From positions 310,001-374,000 of the forward strand of contig NZ_LQOW01000031.1 of NCBI RefSeq assembly GCF_002102185.1: DNA of 64,000 bases. The letters are read 5' to 3'. Of this stretch, positions 7,899-20,300 are shown one piece after another. Position numbers and translations under genes: made by a program. The stretch comes from Mycobacterium fragae. Its GTDB lineage: Bacteria; Actinomycetota; Actinomycetes; Mycobacteriales; Mycobacteriaceae. Numbering within the stretch: the stretch's first letter is position 1; every line of letters begins with the position of its first letter. Under the pieces are notes generated by a model that was given only the letters and a program-made list of their open reading frames with translations, made no database searches and had not been told where the DNA came from.

Positions 7899-8591
7899 TC
7901 AGTTGCCCTCTTCGGCGTACAAGAGTGAGTGCGTGACCCGCTCATCCTCGAAACGGAATTCGTGGACAGGACGTCGCAAAGGCTCGATGGTCATATCCGG
8001 ATGCGCGATGACTCCGCCACCGACGGGGATTCCCAGCCCGGTCGCCGCTCCCTTCAGCGAATGAATCGCGCGTGACAGCCGCGCCCACTCGGCGGGATCG
8101 TCGTGCGTGTCGATGACCACGGGGACGAGCTTGAAAACATCTAGCAGCTCGGGCGCGGGGGATTGCGGTGTCTCGACGATTCCATATCGTCCGAGCTGGA
8201 CCGCGCCGGCCGAAATGCCCACCAGGACCGCCCCTTCGGCGTACCGGTCCAGGATCACATGCTTCATGCCGGTCTTCTCGAACGTTTTCCAGCCGCGACG
8301 CACATCGCCGCCCGCGAGGACGATCAACTGGGTACGTTCCAGAAAGGCGCGGTCATCTGGGCCGAATGACGAATCGATCATGCGACGGTCGTCGACTCCA
8401 ATTGGGTCGATGGCCGCCTCGAAGATGTCATAGAACTCCGGACGATCCCCATTCGAGGCACCGATTTAGGCCGCACTGAGCGGTGCGTCCCGATCCAATC
8501 CCTCGATGGCAACCTCGAGGAGCAGTCGGTCCTGCCGTTTCCAGAACAGCAGCTGGCTATCGGCCAGCAGATAGAGCGGTTGAAGTGCCAC
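7899..8591 (-). pseudogene. Peptidase E-like (family S51) gene interrupted by an in-frame TAA
   Basis: Two in-frame segments together make one S51-like protein. The first, from GTG 8591, reads ALQPLYLLADSQLLFWKR and continues to RDAPLSAA, then meets TAA at 8466-8468. Directly after the stop the same frame continues IGASNGDRPEFYDIFEAA and on to LIVLAGGDVRRGW and LVGISAGAVQLG, which carries the GxSAG nucleophile-serine motif of S51 peptidases and cyanophycinases. No frameshift is needed, so a single nonsense change explains the break. The next in-frame ATG (8381) would omit the N-terminal strands. The GTG overlaps the stop of the upstream glycoside hydrolase (TAGTG), which suggests translational coupling. 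Sequencing error is possible. Confidence 0.7.
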
Positions 8592-9715
8592 TAGAGTCTG
8601 CTCAGTTTGCTGATGGTCTGAATTTCGCTGTCGCGGTAGGGCCGTCCATCGGGTTCGAGCAGGTCTGCAAACCAGGGCCTCGGCATTGTCTTGTACGGGT
8701 GATCCCAGGAATCCCATGGAAAGTACGTTTGGGTCTTGCCGGCGACCAGCCCCCAATTGATCGCACCAACGTTGTGCCGCTTGGCAACTGGCAGGATCCC
8801 CTCAACGGTACTGCCCAGGGACCGGGCCAGGTACTCGGTGCAAAGGATCGGCCGCCCCAACGGCGACAGCTCGGCGATCCGGGCTTCGAAGCCCGCTGGT
8901 TTGTCGTAGCAGTGGAAGGTGACCACGTCGGAGTTATCCAATTGGATGTCAGCGATTTCGCTACGCCCTAGGGGATCTCCCCACACGCCGTCCCACACGG
9001 CACTTGTTAGCGGTTGACTCGGATCAACCGAACGTGCCCACCCGAACGCCAGCGAGAGCAGGTCGGCGGCGCGGTCGAGCTTGTCTTTCCTTTCGACCTT
9101 GCGGTAGACGCGGGCGGGATTGTCGGGCTCATTCCAGATGTCCCAACCCAAAACGCGGTCATCCGTGCGGAATTGGTTCAACACACCCGTGACATAGTCG
9201 CGCAGAGTGCGACGGTAGTCGAGGTCATCGAGGTGTTCAGCGCCTGGGCTTTGCACCCAACCGGAGTTGTGGACGCCGGGCTTCGGTGCGCGCTGCCGTC
9301 CCGGTTTCGGGAACGGATCCCAACATGAGTCGAAGAAGACAAAGAGTGGTTTGATGCGGTGACGCGCCGCAATGGCGACAAACTGCGCAAGACGTTTTAG
9401 GAAGCCCCTATGGTCTTGGGCCCACAGCAGATCGTGGAGGAAAACCCGCACAGCGTTGAGTCCGTGCGACTCGGCCCAGCCGAGCTCGACATCGATGCGC
9501 CGGGGGTCGAAGGTGTCAGCCTGAAACATCTCGAGCTGATTGATGGCGTTCGAGGTGATGTAGTTGGCGCCGACGAGCCAACCCTGCGCCTGATACCAGC
9601 GGTTGGCTCGGTCCGGCGACCAGGGGCTTTGGTCTGCTGCGGCGCGGGGCGTGTGGATCAGCGGAGTGCCGGCCGCCAGCAGCACCGGTAGCTTCAACAC
9701 CGTTCGACGCCGCAC
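8591..9715 (-). CDS. Secreted cellulase-like glycoside hydrolase (clan GH-A, GH5-like)
   Basis: Counting from GTG 9715 the product is 374 residues. It opens with an Arg-rich export signal (VRRRTVLKLPVLLAAG) ending near PRAAADQ, Tat-like although not a perfect twin-arginine motif. The barrel shows the clan GH-A marks: the acid/base Glu196 in GWDIWNEPDN at the end of strand 4 and the nucleophile Glu294 in ILCTEYLAR at strand 7. It should hydrolyse a beta-linked polysaccharide or glycoside outside the membrane; the substrate cannot be read from sequence. The frame is open to 9826, but that longer start would put 37 residues before the signal. Its stop overlaps the next gene's start. Confidence 0.7.
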   Translation of the reverse strand: MRRRTVLKLPVLLAAGTPLIHTPRAAADQSPWSPDRANRWYQAQGWLVGANYITSNAINQLEMFQADTFDPRRIDVELGWAESHGLNAVRVFLHDLLWAQDHRGFLKRLAQFVAIAARHRIKPLFVFFDSCWDPFPKPGRQRAPKPGVHNSGWVQSPGAEHLDDLDYRRTLRDYVTGVLNQFRTDDRVLGWDIWNEPDNPARVYRKVERKDKLDRAADLLSLAFGWARSVDPSQPLTSAVWDGVWGDPLGRSEIADIQLDNSDVVTFHCYDKPAGFEARIAELSPLGRPILCTEYLARSLGSTVEGILPVAKRHNVGAINWGLVAGKTQTYFPWDSWDHPYKTMPRPWFADLLEPDGRPYRDSEIQTISKLSRL

Positions 9716-10066
9716 GAAGTGACCATAGTTCCGCGAGCGAGATTGCACGCGGGAAACCTTCGGAGAGGGTCCTTGCTTCGGCCGCAAGCAGTGCGTGCTT
9801 AAGCATGACAATGCACGCATAGGCACTTGACATGGATTCCCTTTGGTGTCCGATGCCGTTTATGCCTGAATGCGTAAGCGTAAGGAGCAAAGTGGCTGGC
9901 ATACGGTTCGGCCTGCGCCGACGCCTCGATCGTCGACGCCGCGAACGATTGGCATGTTCGGTGCGGCGACATTGGGTTCGATAACTGGCAAGCCCAACTT
10001 CTCACGCATGCCGCGCAAGAGAGTCGGCAGCCGAAACTTGTCGTACCCGGCTGCAATGATGACGTT
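9716..10066. other. Intergenic with an unidentified minus-strand coding remnant
   Basis: No complete gene is present. On the minus strand, from about 10075 to a TAA at 9860-9862, one frame reads like a protein C terminus (VIIAAGYDKFRLPTLLRG, then KLGLPVIEPNVAAPNMPIV) without a start. I do not recognise the family. It may be the tail of a gene lost when the DUF222 gene arrived. Confidence 0.3.
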
Positions 10067-11314
10067 ATGTCCTCGACCGCATCGCCTCCCGCGCCGGTGA
10101 GCTCTGCCGAGCGTGTTGAGGTGTTGTTCGAGGAGTTGGCGGAGTTGGCCGGTCAGCGTAATGCGATTGATGGGCGCATTGTGGAGATCGTCGCCGAGTT
10201 GGATCGCGACGAGCTGTGGGGTGCGACGGGTGCGCGGTCGGTGGCGGCGTTGGTGGCCTGGAAGCTCGGCTCGTCATCGGGAAATGCCCACACGATCGCC
10301 ACGGTGGCGCGCCGGTTGGAGGAGTTTCCCCGCTGCGCCGCGGGCATGCGGGAGGGTCGGCTTTCGCTGGATCAGCTCGGCGTCATCGCCGCACGGGCGG
10401 GCGAAGGTTCCGATGAGCACTATGCGGAGCTGGCGCGCTGCGCCACGGTCAACCAGCTGCGCACGGCGGTCAAACTGGAACCGCGACCCGAACCCGACTC
10501 TCGGCCTGAGCAGCAGCCCTCGATCACCAAGACCTCCGACGAGGCGTTCAGTTTTTGGCGGATCAAACTTCCCCACGACGAGGCGGCGAAGTTCGACGCG
10601 GCACTGGCGTCTCACCTTGATGCGCTAGTCGCCGAGTGGAAGCAGGATCACGGCGATGGCGACCGCACATCAGAGAATCGTCCCCCGTTGCCTACCACAA
10701 TCGAGGCGTTTATGCGCCTGGTCGAGACCGGGTGGGACGCCGAGGTGGCTCGCCGCCCGCACGGGCATCACACCACTGTGGTGGCCCACGTCGATGTTGA
10801 GCAGCGCGCCGCCGCACTGCATCTGGGTCCGCTGCTGTCCGACGCCGAACGCCAATACCTGACCTGTGATGCCACCTGTGAGGTCTGGTTCGAACGTGAC
10901 GGCGAGGTCATCGGCGCCGGCCGAGCGACCCGCCTGATCAACCGGCGGCTTCGCCGCGCGCTCGAGCACCGCCATCCGACGTGCGCGGTTCCCGGCTGCG
11001 GGGCCACCCGCGGTCTGCACGCACACCACATCCGGCACTGGGAAGACGGCGGTGCCACCGAGTTGAGCAACCTGGTGTTGGTATGCCCGTATCACCATCG
11101 GTTGCACCACCGTGGCGTCATCGCCATCGCCGGACCCGCCGACCATCTCATCGTCACCGACAGCTCCGGTCGACGGCTCAGCGCAGGATCGCTCGCGCGT
11201 CCTCCCAACCGTCCCCCGCCCACTGTCCCACCGTGGCCCGGGCCCACCGGCGAACGCGCCGACTGGTGGTGGTACGAACCCTTCCAGCCGCAGCCGCCAC
11301 CAACAAACAACTAG
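10067..11314 (+). CDS. DUF222 / HNH endonuclease (13E12 repeat family)
   Basis: The 415-residue protein has the DUF222 N-terminal helical domain (about residues 15-300; e.g. ELWGATGARSVAALVAWKLG and RRLEEFPRCAAGMREGRLS) followed by an HNH nuclease module. In that module Cys residues in HPTCAVPGCG bind zinc, and HAHHIRHWEDGGATELSN followed by CPYHHRLHH carries the catalytic His/Asn/His set. The C terminus is Pro-rich. Proteins of this type belong to the REP13E12 repeat family of mycobacteria and are often multicopy, so mobility is suspected. No terminal repeats are obvious here. ATG 10067 has only a weak RBS. Confidence 0.85.
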   Translation: MSSTASPPAPVSSAERVEVLFEELAELAGQRNAIDGRIVEIVAELDRDELWGATGARSVAALVAWKLGSSSGNAHTIATVARRLEEFPRCAAGMREGRLSLDQLGVIAARAGEGSDEHYAELARCATVNQLRTAVKLEPRPEPDSRPEQQPSITKTSDEAFSFWRIKLPHDEAAKFDAALASHLDALVAEWKQDHGDGDRTSENRPPLPTTIEAFMRLVETGWDAEVARRPHGHHTTVVAHVDVEQRAAALHLGPLLSDAERQYLTCDATCEVWFERDGEVIGAGRATRLINRRLRRALEHRHPTCAVPGCGATRGLHAHHIRHWEDGGATELSNLVLVCPYHHRLHHRGVIAIAGPADHLIVTDSSGRRLSAGSLARPPNRPPPTVPPWPGPTGERADWWWYEPFQPQPPPTNN

Positions 11315-11372
11315 GTTGCTTGCGGCATAGAGAAATTCGTTCGCGATACCCGCTGCTATCGGATCTTGATAA

Positions 11373-14300
11373 TCAAGGCCTGACGTTGAGTTCTTCGAAC
11401 CGGGCGAGGGCTAAATCGCGCTGGTCGGGATCAAAGAACTCCACACGGGTGACACGGTCACCGTCGAGAAGACCGAGCTGGATAAGGGGAATTTCGACTG
11501 CCGCACCTTCGGTCGAGGTTCCCTTCACGACCACGTCGACCAATACCCCTGAGGCCGAATGGGCAAGGATCTCGGCGAACTCGGACCGATAATCGGGTAC
11601 AAGTGACGCTAACGTCCGGATCGAGGACATGTAGTCATCGATCGTCTCGGCGCGTGCATGAGCGAGCTGGCGGTGGCTGACGTAGGCAGCGCCACCGAGG
11701 CTGGCGGCGATCGCATCCCAGTCGTGGCTGTTGGAGATTTCATTGACCCGCTGGGCAGCCTCGATGACCTCGGGATGCGCCACCTCTCCTGATGCGATCC
11801 AGCGGGCCGTGAGTTCAGCGAACGCGGCATCGATGTCGTCGGGGTCGAAGAGCACCGCATTGCACACGCGGCCATCGGCCATGACTTCGGTGAGCATCAA
11901 ATGCTCGGCCGTGATCGGCCGATCGACATCCTCCGTGTCGCGATACTTGTCGCGGGTCAGGGCGATGCGAGATCCCCTGATGGCAAAGGGAGTTATCTCC
12001 AAACGCCATCCTCTCGGAGCTAGTTCGAAAATCGCGCGTACAACTTCCGGTCGGACCGCGCGTTCATCACGCAGCCCCTTCCGCCTATCCTCATATCGCG
12101 CGTCGGCAGCGGTAAGGGCCAGAAGGCTATCCACGTCGCGCAAATTGATGGCATCGGCTTGGCGCTCGCGAGCCCGGGTGGCGGCATTCTCTAGTAGAGG
12201 AGCTGGCCGATCAAGCTCGTCGAACCGTGCGAGCGCGGCGTCGAGGTCTGCTTCGTCAAACATCTCGCACCGGTTGACCAGATCGCCGTCGACGGTCAGA
12301 AGGACGATCTCTCGCCACCTGGCGTCGAAGCCCTCTTGCGAGGTTCCACGCATTGTGTGCGTGACGACCGCTCCAAGGTTGCTCAGCCGATGCACAACCT
12401 CGATGTGGCCCTTGATATCCGACGCGACGTCAACGGTGGCACGGATGTACTCGGCCATCTCGGCGGGCGCAAAAGCTATGCCGCGCCGGTGGTCGATGGT
12501 CACCCAATCCGGCGTCGTCGGGGGTACTTCGTGCCGGTTGAGCGCGGCGTACCCGCTGGCGATGACCGACCACGTGCGCGCGTGCGCGGCGGCTTCGCCG
12601 GCGAGGTAGCGGGCGCCGAGTTCCTCGAAGGCGGCGTCGATGTCGTCGGGATCGAACGTGACGATCGCAGCGATCCGCTCGTCGGCGTCGAGCTCGACGC
12701 TGCTGAGCGCTTCAGTGTGGAACCCCCCAGCCACCTCGTCGCTGGCCGACCATCGGACACGACTGAGGAGGAGGCGCTCCCCGCGGATCGCGATGTCCTC
12801 TGACGTTAATACCTCGACCCCGAGGTCGGCGGTGGTCCGCATTTCCGCGATGTTGGATTCGCGACCGCGTCGGAGCCCAGCACCTACCGCGCGACGGCGG
12901 TCGTCGTTGTAGTAGCCGTCGGCCAGGACCTCGGTGATCGCGTCCCAGTCGCGGGCCGCGAAGTGTGCCAGGAAGCGCTCGGCGACTTGACTTGCCCTGT
13001 TTCGTAGCCGTCGTGTCTGTGTGTGCAGTTCGTCAAATCGGCCGAGCGCGGTGTCGAGATCTGTCTCATCGAAGACTTCGCAGCGGGTTAGCAGGTCGCC
13101 CTCGACAGTCAGAAGTTGGATCACTCGCCACTCGGCGTCGAGGCCTTCTAGCGAGCTCCCAAACACGGTATAGGTGGCGACTGCGCCAAAACCGCTGAGC
13201 CGATGCACCGCTTCGATCTTGATGCTGGCGTCAGGAGTGAGATCTAAAATGACGCGGAGAGTTTCGGGCAGATCAGTCTCGCCGATCGTGACGAGCGGTC
13301 TGTGGTCGATGAAGACCAAGTCCGCCGGGGGGAGTTCGTGCCGGTTGAATGCATCGCAGCTCTGGGCGATAACCGACCATGTGTGCGAGTGGGCGGCCGC
13401 TTCGTCGGCGAGATAGCGGGCGTCGAGTTCCTCGAAGGCAGCGTCGATTTCGTTGGGGTCGAACAGGACGTGCGCTGTGATCCGCCCCTCGATGTCGATT
13501 TCGGCGATGCCTAGCATCTCGACGTCGAACTCCCCGTGCCGGAGGTCGCGGCTCGCAGAACAGATGCGGGAGAGGGCGAGCCGCTCGCCACGGGTCGCAA
13601 TCACGGTCGACGTTATCGACCGCCCCTCGTCCAGGGCTCGCATGTTTTCTATGACGACGTCGCGACCGTCCCAGAACCCGGCATTCACTACGCGACGGCG
13701 ATCGTCGATAAAACTGGCATCAGCCAGGATCTCGGCTATTGCTGGCCAGTTGCGGGTCCCGAAATAGGCAAAGAAGCGGTCCTCTGCTTGGCTTGCCGCG
13801 TTTTCCAGCCGCCGCGTCTGTCGTTGCAGTTCGTCAAATCGGCCGAGCGCGGCGTCGAGATCTGTCTCGTCGAAGATTTCGCAGCGGTCGATCCGATCGC
13901 CGTCGAGAGTCAGAAGCAGGATCATTCGCCATTCTGCATCGAAGCCTTCTGGCGAGCTCCCACACGCCGTATAGGTGGCGAGCGCTCCGAGACTGCTGAG
14001 CCGATGCACCGCCTCGATGTAGATGCTGAGATTTGGTGTGACGTCCCAAATGGCGCGCATGGCTGTTGGCGGATCAGTCGCGTCGATCACGGCGAGCCGC
14101 CGGTGATCGATGGTGGCCCAGTCCGCCGTCGGGAGTTCGTGCCGGTTGAACGCGGCGCATTCCCGTGTGAGGACCGACCATGTTTGTGAATATGCGGCCG
14201 CTTCGCCGGCGAGGTACCGCGCGTCGAGCTCCGCGAAGGCAGCATCGAGGTCATTGGGGTCGAACGCGATTTGCGCCGCGATCTGCTCATCGCCGTCGAT

Positions 14301-17300
14301 TTCAGCCACGATGAGTTTCTCGCTGGTGAAGTCCCCGTGCCCCGGATCGCGGTTCACGGAACAGATACGAGTGAGGGCGAGGCGCTCGCCGCGGGTGGCA
14401 ATCACGGCCAACGTTATGTCCGCCCCGGCCTCCAGGGCTCGCAACATCGCTATCACGGCCTCGCGACCGTCCCAGAACCCGACACTCACCATGCGACAGC
14501 GATCGTCGACAAAACTGTTGTCCGACAGGATCTCGGCTAGCGCCGTCCAGTCGCGGGCTCCGAAGTAGGCAAAGTAGCGGTCATGTGCCCGGCTTGCTGC
14601 ATTCTCCAGCCGACGCGTCTGTCGTTGGAGCTCGTCGAAGCGGGCGAGGGCAGCGTCGAGGTCGGACTCGTCGAACATCTCGCAGCGGCTGACCAACTCG
14701 CCTTCGACCATGAACAGATCGATCAAGCGCCACTCGGCGTCGAAGTCCTCGGGCGAAACGCCACGCGCAGTGTGAGTGACCACCGCTCCCAGGTCGCTCA
14801 GCCGGTGCACGGCCTCCCAGTAAATGCCGATTTCCGGCGTCAGCTCCCAAACAGCACGTATGGATGCAGGCAGATCGGTCGACTCGATCGTTACGAGCGG
14901 CCGATGGTCGACGTAGTTAAGGTCAGGCGTTGTTGCCGGAAGTCGGTGTCGGTTGACCGAGGCGCAGATGCCCGAGATAACGGACCATGTGTGCGCATGG
15001 GCGGCCGCTTCGCCGGCGAGGTATCGGGCGTCGAGTTCGGCGAAGGCGGCGTCGATGTCATCGAGGTCGAACGTAACGAACGCTTGTATCAGCTCGCCGG
15101 TATCGATCTCGACGAGGCAGAGTGCCTCGGTGTGGAACATCTCAGGCGCCTGGTCACTCGGCGACCACCGGAAACGACCGAGGAAGAGGCGCCGTCCTCG
15201 GGTCGCGATCAGCCCCAAGTTCTCGAGCCCGAAGTTAGCAGTGGCGTGCAGGTTTTCGATGAAGACATCGCGGCCATCCCAGAGCCCGGCATTAACCGCA
15301 CGACGGCGATCGTCGAGGTAACTGTCGTCGGCCAGGATCTTCTCGATTGCCGCCCAGTCGCGGGCCGCGAAATACGCAAAGAAGCTCTCGTACAGTCGGC
15401 TTGCCGCGTTTTCCAGCCGCCGCGCTTGCGGATGGAGTTCCTCGAAGTGGGCGAGCGCGGCCTCGACGTCTGTTTCGTCGAACATCTCCGACCGATTGAT
15501 CAGATCGCCTTCGACCGTGAGGACATGGATCGTTCGCCACTCGGCGTCAAAGCCATCTCGCGAGGTCCCCTGCATCGCATGCGTTATCACCGCTCCGAGA
15601 TTGCTCAGCCGATGCACGGACTCGACGTAAATCTTGGTGTCCGGGACGACGTCCCAGGTGGCACGGAGATATTCCTCGAGTTCACCCGGCCCGAACGCGC
15701 TCCCTCGCCGGTGGTCGATGTTCACCCGATCCGGCGTCGACGCGGGAAGCTCGTTGCGGTTGGCTGCGGCGTAGGCGCGGGTGATGACCGACCACGTGTG
15801 CGCATGGGCGGCGGCTTCGCCAGCGAGATACCGAGCGTCGAGTTCCTCGAAAGCGGCGTCGAGGTCGTCGATATCAAACAGCACCGCAACCACAATGCGC
15901 TCGTCGGCGTCGGTCCCGACGACGCGGAGTACCGGGTTGAAGAACGCCCCAGGCTGCTGGTCGGGGCCCGATAACCGGACACGATGCAGCGCGAGGCGCT
16001 CGCCGCGGGTAGCGATGACAGTCGGCGTGACATTCGTGAGCCCGAGTTCGGCTGTCACCCGCAGATTTTCCATCTCGGCATCGCGGCCGCGGCGGATCCC
16101 ATGGCCCACGAGACGACGTCCGCTCTCGTCGACGATGTCGTGGGCTATTGTCTCGGCCACGGCGGTCCAGTCGCGGCGCATGAAGTGCTTCCACATGCGC
16201 GCGTACGTTCGGCTTGCCGCGTTTTCCAATCGCGTTGCGGGCCTGCTGAGTTCGTCGAAGCGGGCAAGCGCAGCGTCCAGGTCTGCTTCGTCGAACATCT
16301 CGGCGCGGTTGATCAGGCCGTGGTCGACGGTCGCCAAACCGACCAACCGCCACTCCGCATCGAACCCTTGCTGCGAAGTTCCGTGTGCCGCCTCGGTGAC
16401 GACTGCGCCGAGGCTATTCAGCCGATGTACAGCCTCGATGTAGACCCTGCTGTCAGGCGCGTCGTCCCATATGGCACGGGTGTACGCGGACATTTCACCG
16501 GGCGCGAACGCTGCCGCGCGTCGGTGGTCGATGTTCACCCAGTCCGGCGTTGTTGGAAGCATTTCGCGCCGGTTGAAGGCGGCGGAGGTACCCGCAATGA
16601 GTGACCACGTCCGCGCGTAAGCAGCGGCTTCGCCGGCGAGGTACCGGGCGTCGAGTTCCTGGAAGGCAGCGTCGATGTCGTCATGGTCGAACATGACGCG
16701 CGCCACGATTTGGTTGTCGGCATTGATCTCGACGATGCCGAGCGCCTCTGTGTGGAATGCCTCGGGGCGCTGGTCTGCGCCCGACCATTGGGCACGCGCG
16801 AGCACCAAGCGCCCGCCGCGGATGGCAATGACGTCAGACGTGATGTTCTCAACGCCAACGTCGGCCCAAGCCCGCAGATTTTCGATGTCGGCATCCCGAC
16901 CGTGTCGAACACCGGCGCCCACCACGCGACGACGGTCGTCACTGGAAAAGTCATCGGCCAGCATCTCCGCCATGGCTTCCCAGTTGCGCGCCGCGAATTG
17001 CGCCTGGAAGCGCTCGGCCACCCGGCTTGCCGCATTCTCCAATTTCCGCGCCCGCAGGTGCAGTTCGTCGAACCTAGCCAGCGCGGTGTCGATATGTGCC
17101 TCGTCGAAGACTTCGCAGTCACTGATCAGGTCACCTTTGACCATGAAAATATCGACCATCCGCCACTCGGCGTCGACGCCCTCTGGCGAGGTCCCTTTTA
17201 GCGAATGCGTGACGACGGCTCCAAATTCGCACAGTCGATGCACGGCCTCGATGTAGATGCTGGCATCCGGGGTGAGGTCCCAGACGGCACGAATAGCACC

Positions 17301-20300
17301 GGCCAGATCAGCAGCATCCGTCGTTAGAAGCGGTCGATGTTCGATGGCAACCGAACCCGGTGTCGTCGCGGGAACCTCGTGCTTGTTGAACCGGGCGTAT
17401 GCCCGTGCAATCGCGGACCACGTTCGCGAGTGGGCGGCCGCTTCGCCCTCCAGATATCGTGCCTCGAGTTCTTCGAATGCGGCGTCGATGTTGTCGGTGT
17501 CGAACGCGACGTAAGCCGCCATCCGGTTGTCGGAGTTGATCTCGACGACGCCGAGTTCCTCCGTGAGGATCGCCTCGGGCCGCTGGTCTTGGCCCGAGGA
17601 ACGGGTGCGAACGAGGGCGAGGCGTGTGCCGCGGGTGGCAATGACTGTCGACGAGAAAGTCGCGACCCCCACTTGGGCGATCGCTCGAAGGTTCGCCATT
17701 TGGGCATCTCGACCGCGTAGGACCCCAGCATTCACCACATGCCGGCGATCATCGTGAGAAACGTTCTCGGCCAGTATTGCTGCGATAGCGTCCCAGTCGC
17801 GGGCTCCGAAGTATGCAAAGAAGCGCGCGGCCACTTGGCTTGCGGCGTTTTCCAATCGCGGTGCGGGCCTGCTTAATTCGTCGAAGCGGGCGAGCGCGGC
17901 GTCGAGATCTGCCTCGTCGAAGAGTTCGCTGCGCTTGATCAGGTCGCCATCGAACGCCAGCAAGGCGATCTCCCGCCATTCGCCGGCGAAGTCTTCTTGC
18001 GAGGTGGCAGAAACCGCTTGGGTTACCACCGCGCCGAGGTTGCTCAGCCGATGGACGCGTTCGATGAAAAACCTGACCTGCGATGTCAGATCCCACGCGG
18101 CGCGAAGGGAAGGCACGAAGTCGCTCGCTTCAATTGCCACGAGTTTCCGATGGTCGATGTTGACGCAGTCCGGCGTCGCCGGGGGAAGTTCGCGCCGGTT
18201 GAGCGCGGCGTAGCCGTCCTTGACGAGGGACCACGTGTGCGCGTGGGCGGCCGCTTCACCGGCCAGATACCGCGCGTCGAGTTCCTCGAAGGCTGCGTCG
18301 AGATTGTCGAGGTCGAACGTGACGCCCGCCACTAGCTGGTCGCGGGCGTTGATTTCTGCGACACCGAGTACCTCCGTGACGAACGCCGCGGACTCTTGGT
18401 CGGGACCAAAGAATCCCATGCGCATGAGGACGAGCCGCGCGCCGCGGGTCGCAATGGCGGTCGATGTGATGTTGCTGCCTCTGACGTCGGCGATGGCCTG
18501 CATGTCCGCCACCGCGACGTTTCGACCGTGTTGGGCTCCAGCGCCCACCACCGGACGCCGATCGTCACCGAAATAGTCGTCGGCCAGCATCTCCGCCATG
18601 GCTTTCCAGTTGCGCGCCGCAAATTGCGCCTGGAAGCGCTCGGCCACTTGGCTTGCCGCGTTTTCCAGTCGCGGTGCGGTTCTGCTCAGTTCGTCGAAGC
18701 GCGCGAGCGCGGCGTCGAGGTCCGCCTCATCAAAGACCTCACAGCGACTGATCCGGTCGCCCTCGACCATCAAGAGGTCAATCGCCCGCCACTCGGCGTC
18801 GAAGCCCTCTTGCGAGGACCCCTTGCCGTTATGGGTGATCACCACTCCGGAATCGGTAAGCCGGTGCACCGCCTCGATGTGGATGCTGAGGTCTGGCGTC
18901 AGGTCCCAAATCGTGCGGATGCCCGGGGCAATGTTGCTGGGCTCGAACGGTGAACCTCGTCGGTGGTCGATAGTGACCCAGTCCGCCGCAAGGACTTCGT
19001 GCCTGTTGAACGCGGCGAAGGAGGATGCGATGACCGACCACGTTCGCGCGTGGGCGGCCGCTTCGCCAGCGAGATACCGGGCGTCGAGTTCGGCGAAGGC
19101 GGCGTCGATGTCATCGAACTCAAACATGAAGCGCGCCACGATCTTTTCATCGGTGTCGATCTCGACGATGTTGAGCAACTCGCTATGAAACGACTCGGGC
19201 CTTTGGTTTCCGCCCGGAAGGCGCACACGGTGGAGGGCCAGCCGCTCTCCGCGGGTCGCAATGACAGATTGCGTAGCGGGTGGGATGTCGCGGTCGGCGG
19301 CGGCCCGCATGTCAGCAATTTGGAGATCTCGACCCTGCCGGACCCCTATGCCGACAACTCGACGGCGATCGTCCAGGAAGGTGTCGTCGGCCAGTATCTC
19401 CGCCATGGCGTCCCAGTCGCAGGCACGCAAACACGCGCCGTAGCGGTCGTCCACTCGGCTTGCGGCGTTTTCCAGACGTGGTGCCGGTCTGCTCAGTTCG
19501 TCGAACCTCGCGAGCGCGGTGTCAAGATCTGCCTCGTCGAATAGCTCGCAACGGCTGAGCATGTCGCCTTCGACCGTCACAAAAGCGACTTCTCGCCACT
19601 CGGCGTCGAAGCCGTCTTGCGAGCTTCCATGCACCGTTTGCATGATGACGGCGCCGATGTCGTTCAGCCGATGCACCGCTTCGATACGGGCTTGCGGCGT
19701 GAGGTCCCAAGTGGCGTGGATGTATGGGATCAAGTCGCCGGGCGCGAACCCTCTGGCTCGGCGATGGTCGATACTCACTAAATCAGGTGTCATAGCCGGG
19801 AGTTCGTGACTGTTGAACGCGGCGTAGGTGCGCACGATGGCCGCAAATGTGTGTGCGTAGGCAGCTGCTTCGCCGGCGATGTATCGGGCGTCGAGCTCAG
19901 CGAAGGCAGCGTCGATATCGTCGGCGTCGAAGGTGACGATCGCTGCGATCTGATTGCGCGAGTTGACTTCGGCGATGCCCAGCACGCCCGTGCGGAACTT
20001 TTCAGGCCCTGGCTCGCGGGTCGAGACGCGCACAAGAGCGAGGCGCTCCCCACGGGTTGCGATGACGACGGACGTCACCTCCCCAGCCAACCCCGCGTCC
20101 GTGGCCGCGCGCGACGCCGCGAGCTCCGCTTCTCGGCCGCGTCGCATTCCTGCGCTCACGACGTGCCGGCGATCGTCGGTCACGATATCGTCGGCCAATA
20201 TCTTCGCGAGCGCATTCCAGCCGCGGGCGACGAAGTGCGTCACGTAGCGCTCGGCGGCTTGGCTTGCAGCGTTCTCCAGCCGGGGTCCTGGGCGGCTGAG

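Noticed and set aside
11365..11377. Hairpin CTTGAT-A-ATCAAG at the end of the giant gene
   Set aside because: A one-base loop cannot form and the stem is AT-rich; not counted as a terminator.
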